DNA of 64,000 bases from Pedobacter sp. BS3 (lineage in GTDB: Bacteria > Bacteroidota > Bacteroidia > Sphingobacteriales > Sphingobacteriaceae), in assembly GCF_008274585.1 (NCBI RefSeq), contig NZ_VTRT01000001.1, positions 930,001 to 994,000 on the forward strand, given 5' to 3'. The notes under the pieces were generated by a model. It saw only the letters and a program-made list of their open reading frames with translations, was not told where the DNA came from and ran no database searches. Made by a program: the position numbers and the translations under genes. Positions 34,204 to 43,723 of the stretch are shown here, one piece after another; the stretch's first letter is position 1; each line of letters opens with the position of its first letter.

Positions 34204-35343
34204 TCAGTTTTTTATCGCTAATAGATTTCCTATTTGTTTGGAAGTCCTTATTAAATTTTCCCGTGTATTTTTCAGCGCTTCTTCCCTGCATTCGGGCTCG
34301 TTCCCAATACTGAATAGTCCATCAAAGACCTCTTGTAACTCTTCTACAACGGTTCGTGTTACCTTCCCGGCCAAACCTATGACAGGTACATGCTTGCTTT
34401 TTGCTATTCGTGCAACAACAACCGGAGCCTTTCCGCCCAAAGACTGCATATCAATACACCCCTCTCCTGTAATCAATATATTAGCTGTTGAGATAGCTTC
34501 GCATAATTTCACCATCTCGCAAAAATATTGTGCACCATAAAGCAGTTCGGCCTGTAGATATACCTTACATGCCGCTGCAACACCTCCCGCCGCCCCGCCG
34601 CATTCGTGGTCTGCCAACGATTCGCCCATACATTTGAGCGTATCCTCATTAAATTTCTCCAGAAACTTTTCCAAAAAAATTACCTCTTCCTGAGTGGCTC
34701 CTTTTTGTGGTCCAAATACAGGAGCTGCTCCCAATTCTCCCAACAGTGTGTTGTTAACATCACATAAAACCCGGATCTTACAATGACGCATTCTCCGGTG
34801 TAAGCATGTCACATCTAAACGGTCTACTTCAAAATAGTTGACCGGCCTTGGAGCAATCTCTCTACCACTACGACCCCAAAAAGAGACACCTAACTCGGCC
34901 AACATCCCCACACCACCGTCCACTGTAGCTGACCCACCCAAGCATAAGATCATATCAGAAATACCCAAGGACAGAACATGGTTTATGAGTTCCCCCAGCC
35001 CCTTGGTGGACGCTTCTAAAGGCGTTATTTTCACGCCTCCTCGTATTGTTCCAAATCCCGATGTCTCTGCAATCTCCAGTACGGCTGTTTGCCCATCATC
35101 GATCAATCCGTACCACGCATTCACCATCTCACCGTATGCACCCGTCACCCGAAAAGAGCAATGCCTGCCCTTGAAAAAATCGGTCAATAATCTCCCCGTA
35201 TAATCTCCCCCGTCGCCAATCGGAATAACGTGACTCACATGGTCCAGCACGCTTTCGGACAATCCTTGCTGAATAGCGTATGCCACTTCATCTGCAGGCA
35301 GCCCCTCTTTAAAACTATTGGGTGCAATGATGATCTTATACAT
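34204..35343 (-). CDS. Glycerate kinase (GlxK/GarK family)
   Basis: A 379-residue kinase of the glycerate-2-kinase I family: IIAPNSFKEGLPADEVA at the N-terminus, IPIGDGGDYTGRLL, CLGGSATVDGGVGMLAELG, GGAAGGVAAA and LITGEGCIDMQSLGGKAPVVVA. The usual product is 2-phosphoglycerate from D-glycerate, feeding lower glycolysis. Family members normally read GDGGEGT where this has GDGGDYT, a change at the active loop that may mark an altered substrate. It lies 1 bp after the glycosidase gene and ends the upper operon section. Its presence suggests that one product of the pathway is glycerate or a relative (inference). Confidence 0.88.
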   Translation of the reverse strand: MYKIIIAPNSFKEGLPADEVAYAIQQGLSESVLDHVSHVIPIGDGGDYTGRLLTDFFKGRHCSFRVTGAYGEMVNAWYGLIDDGQTAVLEIAETSGFGTIRGGVKITPLEASTKGLGELINHVLSLGISDMILCLGGSATVDGGVGMLAELGVSFWGRSGREIAPRPVNYFEVDRLDVTCLHRRMRHCKIRVLCDVNNTLLGELGAAPVFGPQKGATQEEVIFLEKFLEKFNEDTLKCMGESLADHECGGAAGGVAAACKVYLQAELLYGAQYFCEMVKLCEAISTANILITGEGCIDMQSLGGKAPVVVARIAKSKHVPVIGLAGKVTRTVVEELQEVFDGLFSIGNEPECREEALKNTRENLIRTSKQIGNLLAIKN

Positions 35344-35344
35344 T

Positions 35345-36757
35345 TTATTTCTGGCTCTCTTTTTTCAATTCTATCAGCAAGACAGACATACCGTCGATAT
35401 TAAGATCCAGTACATCACCGGCTTTAAATCCTTTCACGGCGGACACAGGCTGCATATTTTTATCTTGATCGGTAGCATACACCTCTACATCATACCTGAT
35501 ATTATTCTGGAGGTTTTCAAACCTGATCTGCCTTTTTATTTTTGAACCCCGACTATTTGTCAACAGCACGCCAACCGAAGAACTGTCTGCATTTTTACCT
35601 GCACATATCGTTACTGTACGATCCGGTTCACTACTCTTGCAGCCTACACGATTGTGATACATAAACAAGGTATTGAATTGCTTAAAGGCGTAATACACCT
35701 TTGATGGCACACCATAATAACTGAACATGCTCAAAGGGTTATAATCTGCTGCAAAAAAATTGGCTACATCGACAGGGCTATCCTGTAGCTTCATCAACAC
35801 GTTTGCAGAAAAAACAGCTCCTTCGGGCCCTTTCATCAAATCATATTCGTTTTGGAGATTATCGTAAATCGCTCTTGTAGAAGAGGCTCCCGGAAAAATA
35901 TATTGCCACCCCGATCTTAAATAATGCCATTCATTTAAGTGACTTTCTGTCTTGTTATAGCCGTACTTATCCAACAAGTTTCTGGCAATCTGTGCATCCC
36001 GGACAAGCGAATCCGTTTTTGCATAATAGGCATGCCAGCTGAAAAAATCAAGCGGTACCTGGTTTTGCTGGCAGTACTTCAGAAACGGTATAACCCATGA
36101 CGAATTAATATTCGTAAAAGCCGGACCTCCTATCTTCAATTTCGCATTGTATTTTTTCAGGCCTTTGGCTGCAACTTTAAAAAAGTCGAAGAACTCATCT
36201 TGTGTACCCGTCCAGCACGGTTTGTTATCAGGTTCATTGTATATCTCCCAATACCTGATATTGTAATGAAAACCATCTGCCCATCCTTCATTGTAATGCC
36301 TGATGATTTGCGTACAGACCCGTACCCATTTGGCATAATCTGACGGAGGCGACAAATGATATTTGGTTACGTGCTCTATGCTTACGCCGAGCCTGAATAT
36401 AATCTCAGATTTGTTTTTTAGGATAGGTTGCAGATAATCATCCGTTTTTTTGAAATAGTAATTTTTCGGGTCATTAGGATTGGCGTCAAAATCCGGAAAG
36501 ATGGCAGGCACATCCACGACATCAGGATGAGGCCAGTTGGCATCATGAAGCCGTGTATAAGGAAACCCTGCCCCCTTATGATATTCCGCTATGGGCTCCT
36601 GATGCCTGCTATAATAAAAAGGACCGCCATTCACTCCGTGCAAGGGCTTGATCTTTCCGATGTTTTCCTGCAAATCAATCGTCCAGACAGTATCTTTTCC
36701 AATCGCCCAAACAGAAAAAGGAAGCAGATATAAAAACAAGTAGATAAAAATCTTCAT
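35345..36757 (-). CDS. GH39-like glycoside hydrolase (beta-xylosidase type), secreted
   Basis: A 470-residue protein with a signal peptide (MKIFIYLFLYLLPFSVWA) and an (alpha/beta)8 clan-A fold. The acid/base is likely Glu175 in YWEIYNEPDNKP and the nucleophile Glu276 in ESHLNEWHY. HGVNGGPF, YTRLHDANWP and FSWHAYYAK are typical GH39-like spacing. A C-terminal beta-sandwich (about 385-470) closes the protein. It probably releases a terminal sugar in the periplasm or on the surface; beta-xylosidase, alpha-L-iduronidase or another specificity cannot be told apart. Between the ceramidase-like gene (12 bp) and glycerate kinase (1 bp). Confidence 0.8.
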   Translation of the reverse strand: MKIFIYLFLYLLPFSVWAIGKDTVWTIDLQENIGKIKPLHGVNGGPFYYSRHQEPIAEYHKGAGFPYTRLHDANWPHPDVVDVPAIFPDFDANPNDPKNYYFKKTDDYLQPILKNKSEIIFRLGVSIEHVTKYHLSPPSDYAKWVRVCTQIIRHYNEGWADGFHYNIRYWEIYNEPDNKPCWTGTQDEFFDFFKVAAKGLKKYNAKLKIGGPAFTNINSSWVIPFLKYCQQNQVPLDFFSWHAYYAKTDSLVRDAQIARNLLDKYGYNKTESHLNEWHYLRSGWQYIFPGASSTRAIYDNLQNEYDLMKGPEGAVFSANVLMKLQDSPVDVANFFAADYNPLSMFSYYGVPSKVYYAFKQFNTLFMYHNRVGCKSSEPDRTVTICAGKNADSSSVGVLLTNSRGSKIKRQIRFENLQNNIRYDVEVYATDQDKNMQPVSAVKGFKAGDVLDLNIDGMSVLLIELKKESQK

Positions 36758-36769
36758 ATATAGTTCCTC

Positions 36770-38212
36770 CTATCTAAATAATTCATTTATAATCCTGACA
36801 GTATTGTTTACCAGCACCTTCCCCCCATCATCACCGACCATAGTAGCCATCGCACTATACCCCCCTCCTGCCAAAGCTCTCTTTGTAGGAAGATAATCTG
36901 CATAATCACCGCACAACTGAACGACAAATATTTGCTTTGATGCACCTCTTCCTTTAATCATAAAGCCATAATCCACAAACAGCTCGAAAGGATTTGTAGC
37001 AAATACAATATCGCCCAGCCTAAGCACGTGGATTTCAGCTTTATAGATTTTCTGTATAGGATGGATTTTGTATTGTTCTACTTCCAACTCTTTCTTCCGA
37101 AGAATAGCATAGTCACTTTTTTTATTATCCCATGGCCCATGTCGTTTTACCTTTTCGTTAGACTTGATTTCTGCCAGGAACCTGTTCCATGCTGTTCCGG
37201 GAGAATTCTTGTCTTCGGGTTCCCTGGATTTGATTTCCCTGACGATGGACAGTGATTCGGCATAGGCTTCGGGAGATATGCTACGCAAGGGAATATCCAA
37301 TGTGCAGACGATATGTTTAAAAACGATAGCCTCCCGTTCACGCTTGCCTAAGTTGGAATAGGCTTCAAAAATCACATCTCCGATTCTTTTTCCCAACGCT
37401 ACAGTTCCTTCCGCTTCCCACATATTCGGTTCATCGGCCTTATAGCCTCTTGTCAAATCGCGGGGAGAGAGATCACCAGCTGCACCACATTGCGCCAGCA
37501 CATACAACGCTTTGGAGAATCGCTCTCGCAACACCTTCCGCACCTCATGCCAGTAGTCTGCCGATATGTAGTCTTTGGCTTCCGTTACCTGCGCCGGACA
37601 TGGAATATTTACAATGATACCTTCCAAATCTCCCTTACTATCCCTACAGAACAGCAAGTCCATAGAAGAATCACCCGGTCCTTCAATGCCTATATAATCT
37701 TCCCGATTCACTTCTCCATACATCTCGGTAGATCCATCTGCATACTGTACCCGTCTATTGTGCCCAACCGGCACATAAGTCAGACAGGATTGGAGACCTC
37801 CACTTGCCGTCCGGTTGTGCCATGCCGTAACAGCGGCCTCGGTCAGCTTGTCTATCAGCATGGTACCATATTCACTTTTTGCATCCGGCTCAGGCCCCGA
37901 ATGTGTATGGGTAGCGAAAATGAGCAACTTATTGGCATCAAACCCCTCCAGCCTATCCGCAACCTGTTTCCGCACACAACATTGAATTTCGGCGGTACAC
38001 CACAACAGGTCGATCGAAATCATGATCGCCTGCTCTTTAGCGCCGTCTACGGCGATAGATTCTAAAGCCAGAGCCGTAGCTGTCAGATTGCTCTGAACAT
38101 ATTTAGATAAGCGTTCGTAATACTGTCCAAACAAAGGGACAGCCCTCTCAGGCGTGATGTCGATCTCACTCCATCCGGTATATATTTTACCTGTTGTAAA
38201 CATCGTACACAT
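36770..38212 (-). CDS. Neutral/alkaline ceramidase-like hydrolase
   Basis: A 480-residue protein. It begins TGWSEIDITPERAVPLFGQY, carries LLIFATHTHSGPEPD (His102 and His104, zinc ligands of the neutral ceramidase fold), VPVGHNRR and LAQCGAAGDLSPRD, and ends with a YSAMATMVGDDGGKVLV-type block. Neutral ceramidases are zinc amidases cutting N-acyl bonds; many bacterial relatives occur in sugar loci and have no known substrate. No signal peptide is evident, so it probably works in the cytoplasm, which argues against true ceramide. Start may be the Met at 38203. It overlaps nothing and lies 2 bp after the aminotransferase gene. Confidence 0.72.
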   Translation of the reverse strand: MCTMFTTGKIYTGWSEIDITPERAVPLFGQYYERLSKYVQSNLTATALALESIAVDGAKEQAIMISIDLLWCTAEIQCCVRKQVADRLEGFDANKLLIFATHTHSGPEPDAKSEYGTMLIDKLTEAAVTAWHNRTASGGLQSCLTYVPVGHNRRVQYADGSTEMYGEVNREDYIGIEGPGDSSMDLLFCRDSKGDLEGIIVNIPCPAQVTEAKDYISADYWHEVRKVLRERFSKALYVLAQCGAAGDLSPRDLTRGYKADEPNMWEAEGTVALGKRIGDVIFEAYSNLGKREREAIVFKHIVCTLDIPLRSISPEAYAESLSIVREIKSREPEDKNSPGTAWNRFLAEIKSNEKVKRHGPWDNKKSDYAILRKKELEVEQYKIHPIQKIYKAEIHVLRLGDIVFATNPFELFVDYGFMIKGRGASKQIFVVQLCGDYADYLPTKRALAGGGYSAMATMVGDDGGKVLVNNTVRIINELFR

Positions 38213-38214
38213 CG

Positions 38215-39600
38215 TTAGTATCCATATTCTTTTTCTACTTCGGATATGGCCTCCTCTATGATCTCCAGTCCCATCATGGCATAGGCCTCATCCGTTATCA
38301 AAGGTGGCGACATCCTTAAAATATGTCCTGCAGGTATCCAGGCAAGCCCTTTACGAAAAGCCTTTTGGTACACCAGTTCTCCGGCCTTTGCAAAAGGTTC
38401 TTTCGTCTTTTTGTCTTTCACGAGCTCAATGCCCAAAAGAAAGCCTTTACCTTTCACATCGCCTATAATAGGATGCCTGTCCATCATTTCACGCATACGC
38501 ACCATCATCTTGGCACTAACATTTCTCACATTTTCCAAAAGACCTTCCTCTTCGATGACTTCTAGCGAGGCCAGGGCGGCGGCACAGGCCATAGGGTTGC
38601 CTCCATAACTTGATGAGCCTGATATCTTATCCATAGCCTCCGCATATTCGTCTTTGACAACGAGTGCAGTTACAGGGAATCCGTTTCCAAATGATTTTCC
38701 GAAAGTGACAATATCAGGTACTACATTCCAATGGTTCATCGTCAGCCATTCCCCTGTTCTTCCCATACCGGCAAGCACTTCGTCATCAAACAAGAGCACT
38801 CCCAATCTATCACATAGCTGTCTAAGTTTCGGAAAAAAATCATCCGGCGGAAAAATAGACCCGGCCCACCCTTGTGCCGGCTCAAGTACAAATGCGGCCA
38901 AATTGCCTACCGTTGCTTCCTGAATAAACTGCTCATAGAACCTGATATAAGCGTCCGTATCCAGGCTACCATCTGCTTTTGTCCAGATAGGTCTATACGG
39001 ATCAGGACGGGGCACCATATAGAACCCGGGAGCTCTGGTCGGCCCATAACTGTGTACATCGCCTCTAATCATCTGCCCGCAGCTTACGGCTGCCATTGTT
39101 TTGCCATGGAAATCACGGAAACATGATATAAATTCATGCTTGCCCGTAATGGCACGAGCCGCCCGAATACCGGCTTCTACCGCCGTAGCTCCGTCACTGA
39201 ACAGTTGGATAGACGTCAATCCTTTAGGCAGGATAGCTGCCATCTTTTCCATCAATTTTTCCTTTACAGGTGTGGTGAAATCATGCATGTTCATCAAGCG
39301 GTTTGCCCAATGGGCTATCGCTTCTGAAATTTTGGGATGACAGTGGCCCAGGGAAGTTACATAGATCCCCGAAGAAAAATCCAGGTAACGATTACCGTCC
39401 GAATCGATCAGAGAGATACCATGCCCGCTTTCAAAACACACGGGGAATAAATTTACCTGACCGCTTAGTCCTCTCATGTACTTTGCCGTGTTCGCATGCA
39501 TCCGCTTCGAAACCGGCCCAGGAGGGGCCTGAACAATCTGAGGTATCTGACGGGCACTTTCTCTCCACCAATCTTTGTTTACTTCTAAAGTCTTCATCAT
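38215..39600 (-). CDS. Class III PLP-dependent aminotransferase
   Basis: A 461-residue fold-type I enzyme. The PLP lysine is Lys302 (TFGKSFGNGFP), with FDDEVLAGMGRTG (Asp272, Glu274) and SDGATAVEAGIRAARAITG in the cofactor pocket. It follows the plan of 4-aminobutyrate / acetylornithine / beta-alanine-pyruvate / taurine-pyruvate aminotransferases and glutamate-semialdehyde aminomutase. Its genomic setting (between PfkB kinase, 18 bp, and the ceramidase-like hydrolase, 2 bp) is unusual: aminotransfer would suit a substrate with an amine, such as an amino sugar or an aminopolyol freed from an N-acyl group (inference). Substrate unknown. Confidence 0.88.
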   Translation of the reverse strand: MMKTLEVNKDWWRESARQIPQIVQAPPGPVSKRMHANTAKYMRGLSGQVNLFPVCFESGHGISLIDSDGNRYLDFSSGIYVTSLGHCHPKISEAIAHWANRLMNMHDFTTPVKEKLMEKMAAILPKGLTSIQLFSDGATAVEAGIRAARAITGKHEFISCFRDFHGKTMAAVSCGQMIRGDVHSYGPTRAPGFYMVPRPDPYRPIWTKADGSLDTDAYIRFYEQFIQEATVGNLAAFVLEPAQGWAGSIFPPDDFFPKLRQLCDRLGVLLFDDEVLAGMGRTGEWLTMNHWNVVPDIVTFGKSFGNGFPVTALVVKDEYAEAMDKISGSSSYGGNPMACAAALASLEVIEEEGLLENVRNVSAKMMVRMREMMDRHPIIGDVKGKGFLLGIELVKDKKTKEPFAKAGELVYQKAFRKGLAWIPAGHILRMSPPLITDEAYAMMGLEIIEEAISEVEKEYGY

Positions 39601-39618
39601 ATTGAATTAAATGTCTTT

Positions 39619-40746
39619 TTATAAGGTTATTACTGTATTTTCTAATGCTACCTGCTGCTCAATATTATTTAGATCTGGGAATTCATCACTTAGATCCAGG
39701 CAATACAGGCTTTCTTTTCCTGCCATGGCCGCCAGTTTGAGAGCCTCTAATGGTTTTTTTCGATGGAGCAATGCTGCTAAAAATACCGCTACGGCCGAAT
39801 CTCCTGCTCCGGAGGCATTCACAAAGCGTGTATCCTCAACAGCGTATGCTTTACAAAATATCTCCTGATCTGTCCATTCTTCTCCCAAATCCAGTATATC
39901 TTGCGCATCTCCTGTAACCATATATATGCCTTTATGGGCCAGCTTGATCATGACAATTTTTGCACCGAAGCCCAACAGTTGCCGTCCGATTTCCTGCACT
40001 GTTTCATTAGGGATAAAGTCTATTAAATTGCTTCCACCATACATAGCAACCAATTCCTGATACAAGTCAGGCATCAGCATGTATAAAATCTCTTCGATGC
40101 TTGGGGCGATAATGTCTGTATATGGCAGGACATTGTGCAAAATATCTCTCCATCTTATTTCTCCCGATCCCACGTGCTCATCCGGTAAACATAAATCCAT
40201 AGAAGTCACTGTACCGTGCTGCCGGGCATAGTCCAGCAGCTTGATCAGATCTTCTCCTCCATTTCTGTAAAATTTCTGCATAAGCGGTAAGTAGCCGAAA
40301 TGAAGTATTTTGCTCTTGGCTACCTGCTGAAAATTGACACAATCAAGATCAAAAAGATGACTACATCCGGGATATTCCAAGAACATCCTGTCATTACCCG
40401 GAGGAGAAAGCACCAGACCAAAGGAAGTTCCTGCATACTGGATTTTCTTCATGTCGCTCTCAATCTGTATTTCATTCAGACGGGCAGTCAGAAACTGGCC
40501 TAAATGATCGTCACCTACCACACCATTCAAAACAACCTTCTTCCCGATTCTATGCAAAACCAGCCCCGTATTGCCCACAACACCACCTACTGTAAAAGCC
40601 ATTCCGTCCAATTCCACCAGCATTCCTGGTCTGAAAAACTCCTTTGGAGGCGTAGGGATACGGTATGTTTTTTTGAATACAGGCAACATATCCACACAGA
40701 TATACCCACACACAAAGACATCAAAAGATTCACTGTTGTCCATCAT
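39619..40746 (-). CDS. PfkB-family carbohydrate kinase
   Basis: A 375-residue ribokinase-like kinase. GGVVGNTGLVLHRIG and GVVGDDHLG are the N-terminal signature; NASGAGDSAVAVFLAAL is the C-terminal one, with the general base Asp316 in GAGDS. It is longer than ribokinase, with an insertion around 185-250 (HVGSGEIRWRDILHN...SNLIDFIPNE). It should phosphorylate the ketose or ketoacid made by the isomerase encoded 7 bp upstream, for later aldol cleavage. Enzyme specificity is not readable. Confidence 0.88.
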   Translation of the reverse strand: MMDNSESFDVFVCGYICVDMLPVFKKTYRIPTPPKEFFRPGMLVELDGMAFTVGGVVGNTGLVLHRIGKKVVLNGVVGDDHLGQFLTARLNEIQIESDMKKIQYAGTSFGLVLSPPGNDRMFLEYPGCSHLFDLDCVNFQQVAKSKILHFGYLPLMQKFYRNGGEDLIKLLDYARQHGTVTSMDLCLPDEHVGSGEIRWRDILHNVLPYTDIIAPSIEEILYMLMPDLYQELVAMYGGSNLIDFIPNETVQEIGRQLLGFGAKIVMIKLAHKGIYMVTGDAQDILDLGEEWTDQEIFCKAYAVEDTRFVNASGAGDSAVAVFLAALLHRKKPLEALKLAAMAGKESLYCLDLSDEFPDLNNIEQQVALENTVITL

Positions 40747-40753
40747 ATCTTGA

Positions 40754-42121
40754 TTAGTGTAATACCACAGCTATATCATTCAACTCACAGAAATCAACAA
40801 ACTGGTTTCTGTAATCCCCATAGGCCAAAATATAATGCTGGCCTGAGATATGTTTTACAAATTGTTCGACCGGAGTTTCCAGTTTCACGAGCAGGCTTGG
40901 CAACTGCGGCGCAGGTTGCGTCCAACCAGCCTCTTCCCAGGAACAACGCTCACCCTGTCCATAGGCGATGTGCATTGTATAGTCAGAACCCGTATTAGAA
41001 ATTCTCGCAATCGTCAGCCCGCCCTCTTTCATGGCAGAAACATTGAGTAACCCTCCACTTATCTGGCCAAACGCGGCAGGCAGCACCCGTATGCCGCCCT
41101 CTACAACCTCCTGTGGAACATAATCAGGAACGCCCATCAGCACGCTATCTTCAAAGTATTCGTAAAACTCCAGGTAAGCCGCACATTGCCCTGTAAGCTG
41201 TTTGACGACAAGCTGTGTCACAGCTCCCATCACATCATTCTCAGGAATAGTACAAAAACCGGCCTCGTCGGCAAGCAGCATAAAGACAAAAGCCGGAGGA
41301 AACCCCAATATCTTTTTCATACCATCCACATCTTTCAAAGAAATCGCATCCAGACCCCTTTCGTCTGCGATCTGCTTAATAGCCAGATAATAAGTTATAC
41401 CTCGTTTTAAAAAATCTTTATCCATTTCCCCTAAAAACTCCCAGGCCGATTTTATCTTATCCAAGACAACCTGAACCTCATCTGCGTTTATTTTTTCGCT
41501 TAGCGAAACCACTTCCAGCATTTCAAAAAATTCAACTTCAATCCCCAGATTCTTTTTAAGGGATATTCCTTCATACAACGTATTATAGAGTCTCATATCC
41601 CTGAACCCCATCATTCCTATTCTAGAGTCTCGCAGGTTTTTACCGGCAAAAGCTGCTGTGATAAAACTTTCTATTTTTGATAGCGGCGAAGGGCTGCCAA
41701 TGATATTGTACAGATAAATAAACTTGTAACCTAAATCCTGAAATACTTTACGCAACGCCGAAGTACCTGCCTGAGCGGCGGTAGTTACAATATGCCCGTT
41801 TGGCTTTTCTCCGGCAAGCCCCCACAGCACGATTGGCAGATGTCTGTATTTGTCCGTGATCGAAATGACAGTATGTGAGGGTATCCATCCACTCAAACAT
41901 ATAATCAGCACATCAAATTTCTCCTGTGCTAACTCCTCCTGTGCCCGCAATACATCTTCTCCTCGTTCATCATCTGTCACCAGACCTGTTGTAACAATCT
42001 GATACCCAAGGCTATGGATCCCCCGCAGAGCCTTGTCAGACATCTCAGCAATGAGTTTTTTGGGTGAATTAACCTCTCCAAAGGATACAAAACCAACTTT
42101 TCTATCAATTTTACCTATCAT
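40754..42121 (-). CDS. Sugar isomerase, L-fucose/L-arabinose isomerase superfamily
   Basis: A 455-residue cytoplasmic protein. Two N-terminal Rossmann-like domains (VGFVSFGEVN; FDVLIICLSGWIPSHT; IVLWGLAGEKPNGHIVTTAA) and a C-terminal FucI-like domain (LLADEAGFCTIPENDVMGAVTQL; GGIRVLPAAFGQISGG; HYILAYGDYRNQFVDFCEL) match this superfamily. It contains EAGFCTIPENDVMGA with Glu and Asp in the position of the metal ligands. The C-terminal HYxxAYGDYRxQxxDFCELxxI is the FucI-family ending. It probably converts an aldose to a ketose, first cytoplasmic step of the pathway. Six bp separate it from the permease gene. Confidence 0.78.
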   Translation of the reverse strand: MIGKIDRKVGFVSFGEVNSPKKLIAEMSDKALRGIHSLGYQIVTTGLVTDDERGEDVLRAQEELAQEKFDVLIICLSGWIPSHTVISITDKYRHLPIVLWGLAGEKPNGHIVTTAAQAGTSALRKVFQDLGYKFIYLYNIIGSPSPLSKIESFITAAFAGKNLRDSRIGMMGFRDMRLYNTLYEGISLKKNLGIEVEFFEMLEVVSLSEKINADEVQVVLDKIKSAWEFLGEMDKDFLKRGITYYLAIKQIADERGLDAISLKDVDGMKKILGFPPAFVFMLLADEAGFCTIPENDVMGAVTQLVVKQLTGQCAAYLEFYEYFEDSVLMGVPDYVPQEVVEGGIRVLPAAFGQISGGLLNVSAMKEGGLTIARISNTGSDYTMHIAYGQGERCSWEEAGWTQPAPQLPSLLVKLETPVEQFVKHISGQHYILAYGDYRNQFVDFCELNDIAVVLH

Positions 42122-42127
42122 TATTTT

Positions 42128-43486
42128 TTATTTGTTTTTACTATTTCTATTTCTCCAGAATTCACTGATATTTTCCAGGCTGACACCTTTTGTCTCCGGC
42201 ACCTTGAGCCAGCAAAAAAGAGCCCCTAAAAGGCATATTATCGCAAACATCCAATATACACCGGCTCTGTTTCCGTATAGATCATTAAACCATTGATTAA
42301 GCATAGGAAAGAATTGCGCTGTAATAAATGAAGACAAATACAGAAAGAAACAAACAACGGCAGTTGCCTTAGCCCGTATTCGGTTCGGAAAGATCTCCGA
42401 AATAATAATCCAGCCCAAAGGAGCCAATCCCAATGTAAATGCACTAGTCCCGATAAGCATAGGAATCAACGTATACATAGGCGGCCAGCCCTGTTGGAAA
42501 TTTAACGCCATCACGATATGGCCGATCCCCATAAAAACCACACTCCAGATCAGTAACGTGCGCCTGTTCAAAACCTTGATAAGAGGAAACGAAATCAACG
42601 TACTGATAAGAATAAATACATACACTGGGAGCGAACTCAAAATAGCGTGTGAGCCCACGGTCACACCGGCACTCGCCATGATAGTAGGTGCGTAAAGCAA
42701 CAGCATATTGACACCATTGATTTGCTGAAGAATCATCAAAAGGATAGCGACTATCAGGGCACTTTTGATACCGGGCGATAAAAGATCCTTGAAATTTCCT
42801 TTTTCCTCAGACATACTTTCGGTGATCCGCTGTATTTCGACAGTAGCCATCTCCTGCCCATTGATTTTGGATAGTATTTTTTCGGCCAATTTCAATTTAC
42901 CGTTCATCACCAGCCAGCGTGGGCTCTCAGGAATACTGAGCAGCCCAATAATCAAAAACATAGCAGGAACAATCTGTGACATCATCATCCAGCGCCAGCC
43001 CCATCCATCAAAGGAGAAAAAATAACAGGAAACCGCGGCAATATTGATCCCAATGACATTAGATAATTGATTGACGTTCACCAGTACACCCCGCAAATGA
43101 GCCGGGGCCAATTCGGCTATATATATCGGTGACGAAATCATAGCCAGACCGATACCTAATCCCCCAAAGAAACGATAACAAGAAAAATCCCAGATACCCA
43201 GAGAAAATGTACAGCCAATCGTACTTATCACAAAAAGTACTCCGGCAAACATCAGCGTCTTCTTTCGTCCCCAACGATCGGCAAACCATAACCCTCCCAG
43301 GGGGCCAACTATGCAGCCTAAAATCGCACTACTTACAGCCAGGCCTTGCAATGCTTCAGGCAGTTCAAATTCAGCCGTTAGAAAGGGTAATGCACCGGAG
43401 ATAATGACCAGATCAAAGCCAAAAAGAAATCCACCCACTGATGCGACCAAAGCCACCCTTAAAATATACCATAAATTGATTTTCAT
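42128..43486 (-). CDS. MFS sugar permease (XylE/GLUT-type H+ symporter)
   Basis: A 452-residue protein with 12 hydrophobic segments. It shows the sugar-porter motifs GGFLFGFDLVIISGALPFL, WFADRWGRKKTLM, PESPRWLVMNGKL at the middle loop, QQINGVNMLLLYAPTI, and PETKGVSLENI at the C-terminus. It carries the freed monosaccharide across the inner membrane with protons. First gene of the leftward operon and divergent from the AraC regulator; the 237-bp gap between them should carry the regulatory sites. Confidence 0.94.
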   Translation of the reverse strand: MKINLWYILRVALVASVGGFLFGFDLVIISGALPFLTAEFELPEALQGLAVSSAILGCIVGPLGGLWFADRWGRKKTLMFAGVLFVISTIGCTFSLGIWDFSCYRFFGGLGIGLAMISSPIYIAELAPAHLRGVLVNVNQLSNVIGINIAAVSCYFFSFDGWGWRWMMMSQIVPAMFLIIGLLSIPESPRWLVMNGKLKLAEKILSKINGQEMATVEIQRITESMSEEKGNFKDLLSPGIKSALIVAILLMILQQINGVNMLLLYAPTIMASAGVTVGSHAILSSLPVYVFILISTLISFPLIKVLNRRTLLIWSVVFMGIGHIVMALNFQQGWPPMYTLIPMLIGTSAFTLGLAPLGWIIISEIFPNRIRAKATAVVCFFLYLSSFITAQFFPMLNQWFNDLYGNRAGVYWMFAIICLLGALFCWLKVPETKGVSLENISEFWRNRNSKNK

Positions 43487-43668
43487 ATAGAGTTATATCA
43501 TAATTTATCGCACAAAAACTGTTTATATATAGCACTAGTTACAATAAGATATTATTTTACCTCAAAGACTGTCAGGGTACACCCTATCCTGTCTTTCTTA
43601 TTTTAGTATACCCAAAATTATTGCAGATTGTCACGGCAAGAAACCACCATAATTCAAAAAAATAACAC

Positions 43669-43676
43669 TATATTTG
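43669..43676 (+). promoter_or_regulatory. -7 box for the AraC gene
   Basis: TATATTTG fits the Bacteroidota TAnnTTTG consensus; no good -33 box. It lies 48 bp before the TTG start. The same gap (43487-43723) also carries AGGGTACACCCT near 43576-43587, a palindrome that could bind the regulator. Confidence 0.4.
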
Positions 43677-43723
43677 CAATATACAATCCAATACCATTGG
43701 TTTAATAGCAATTTAGTATTTAA

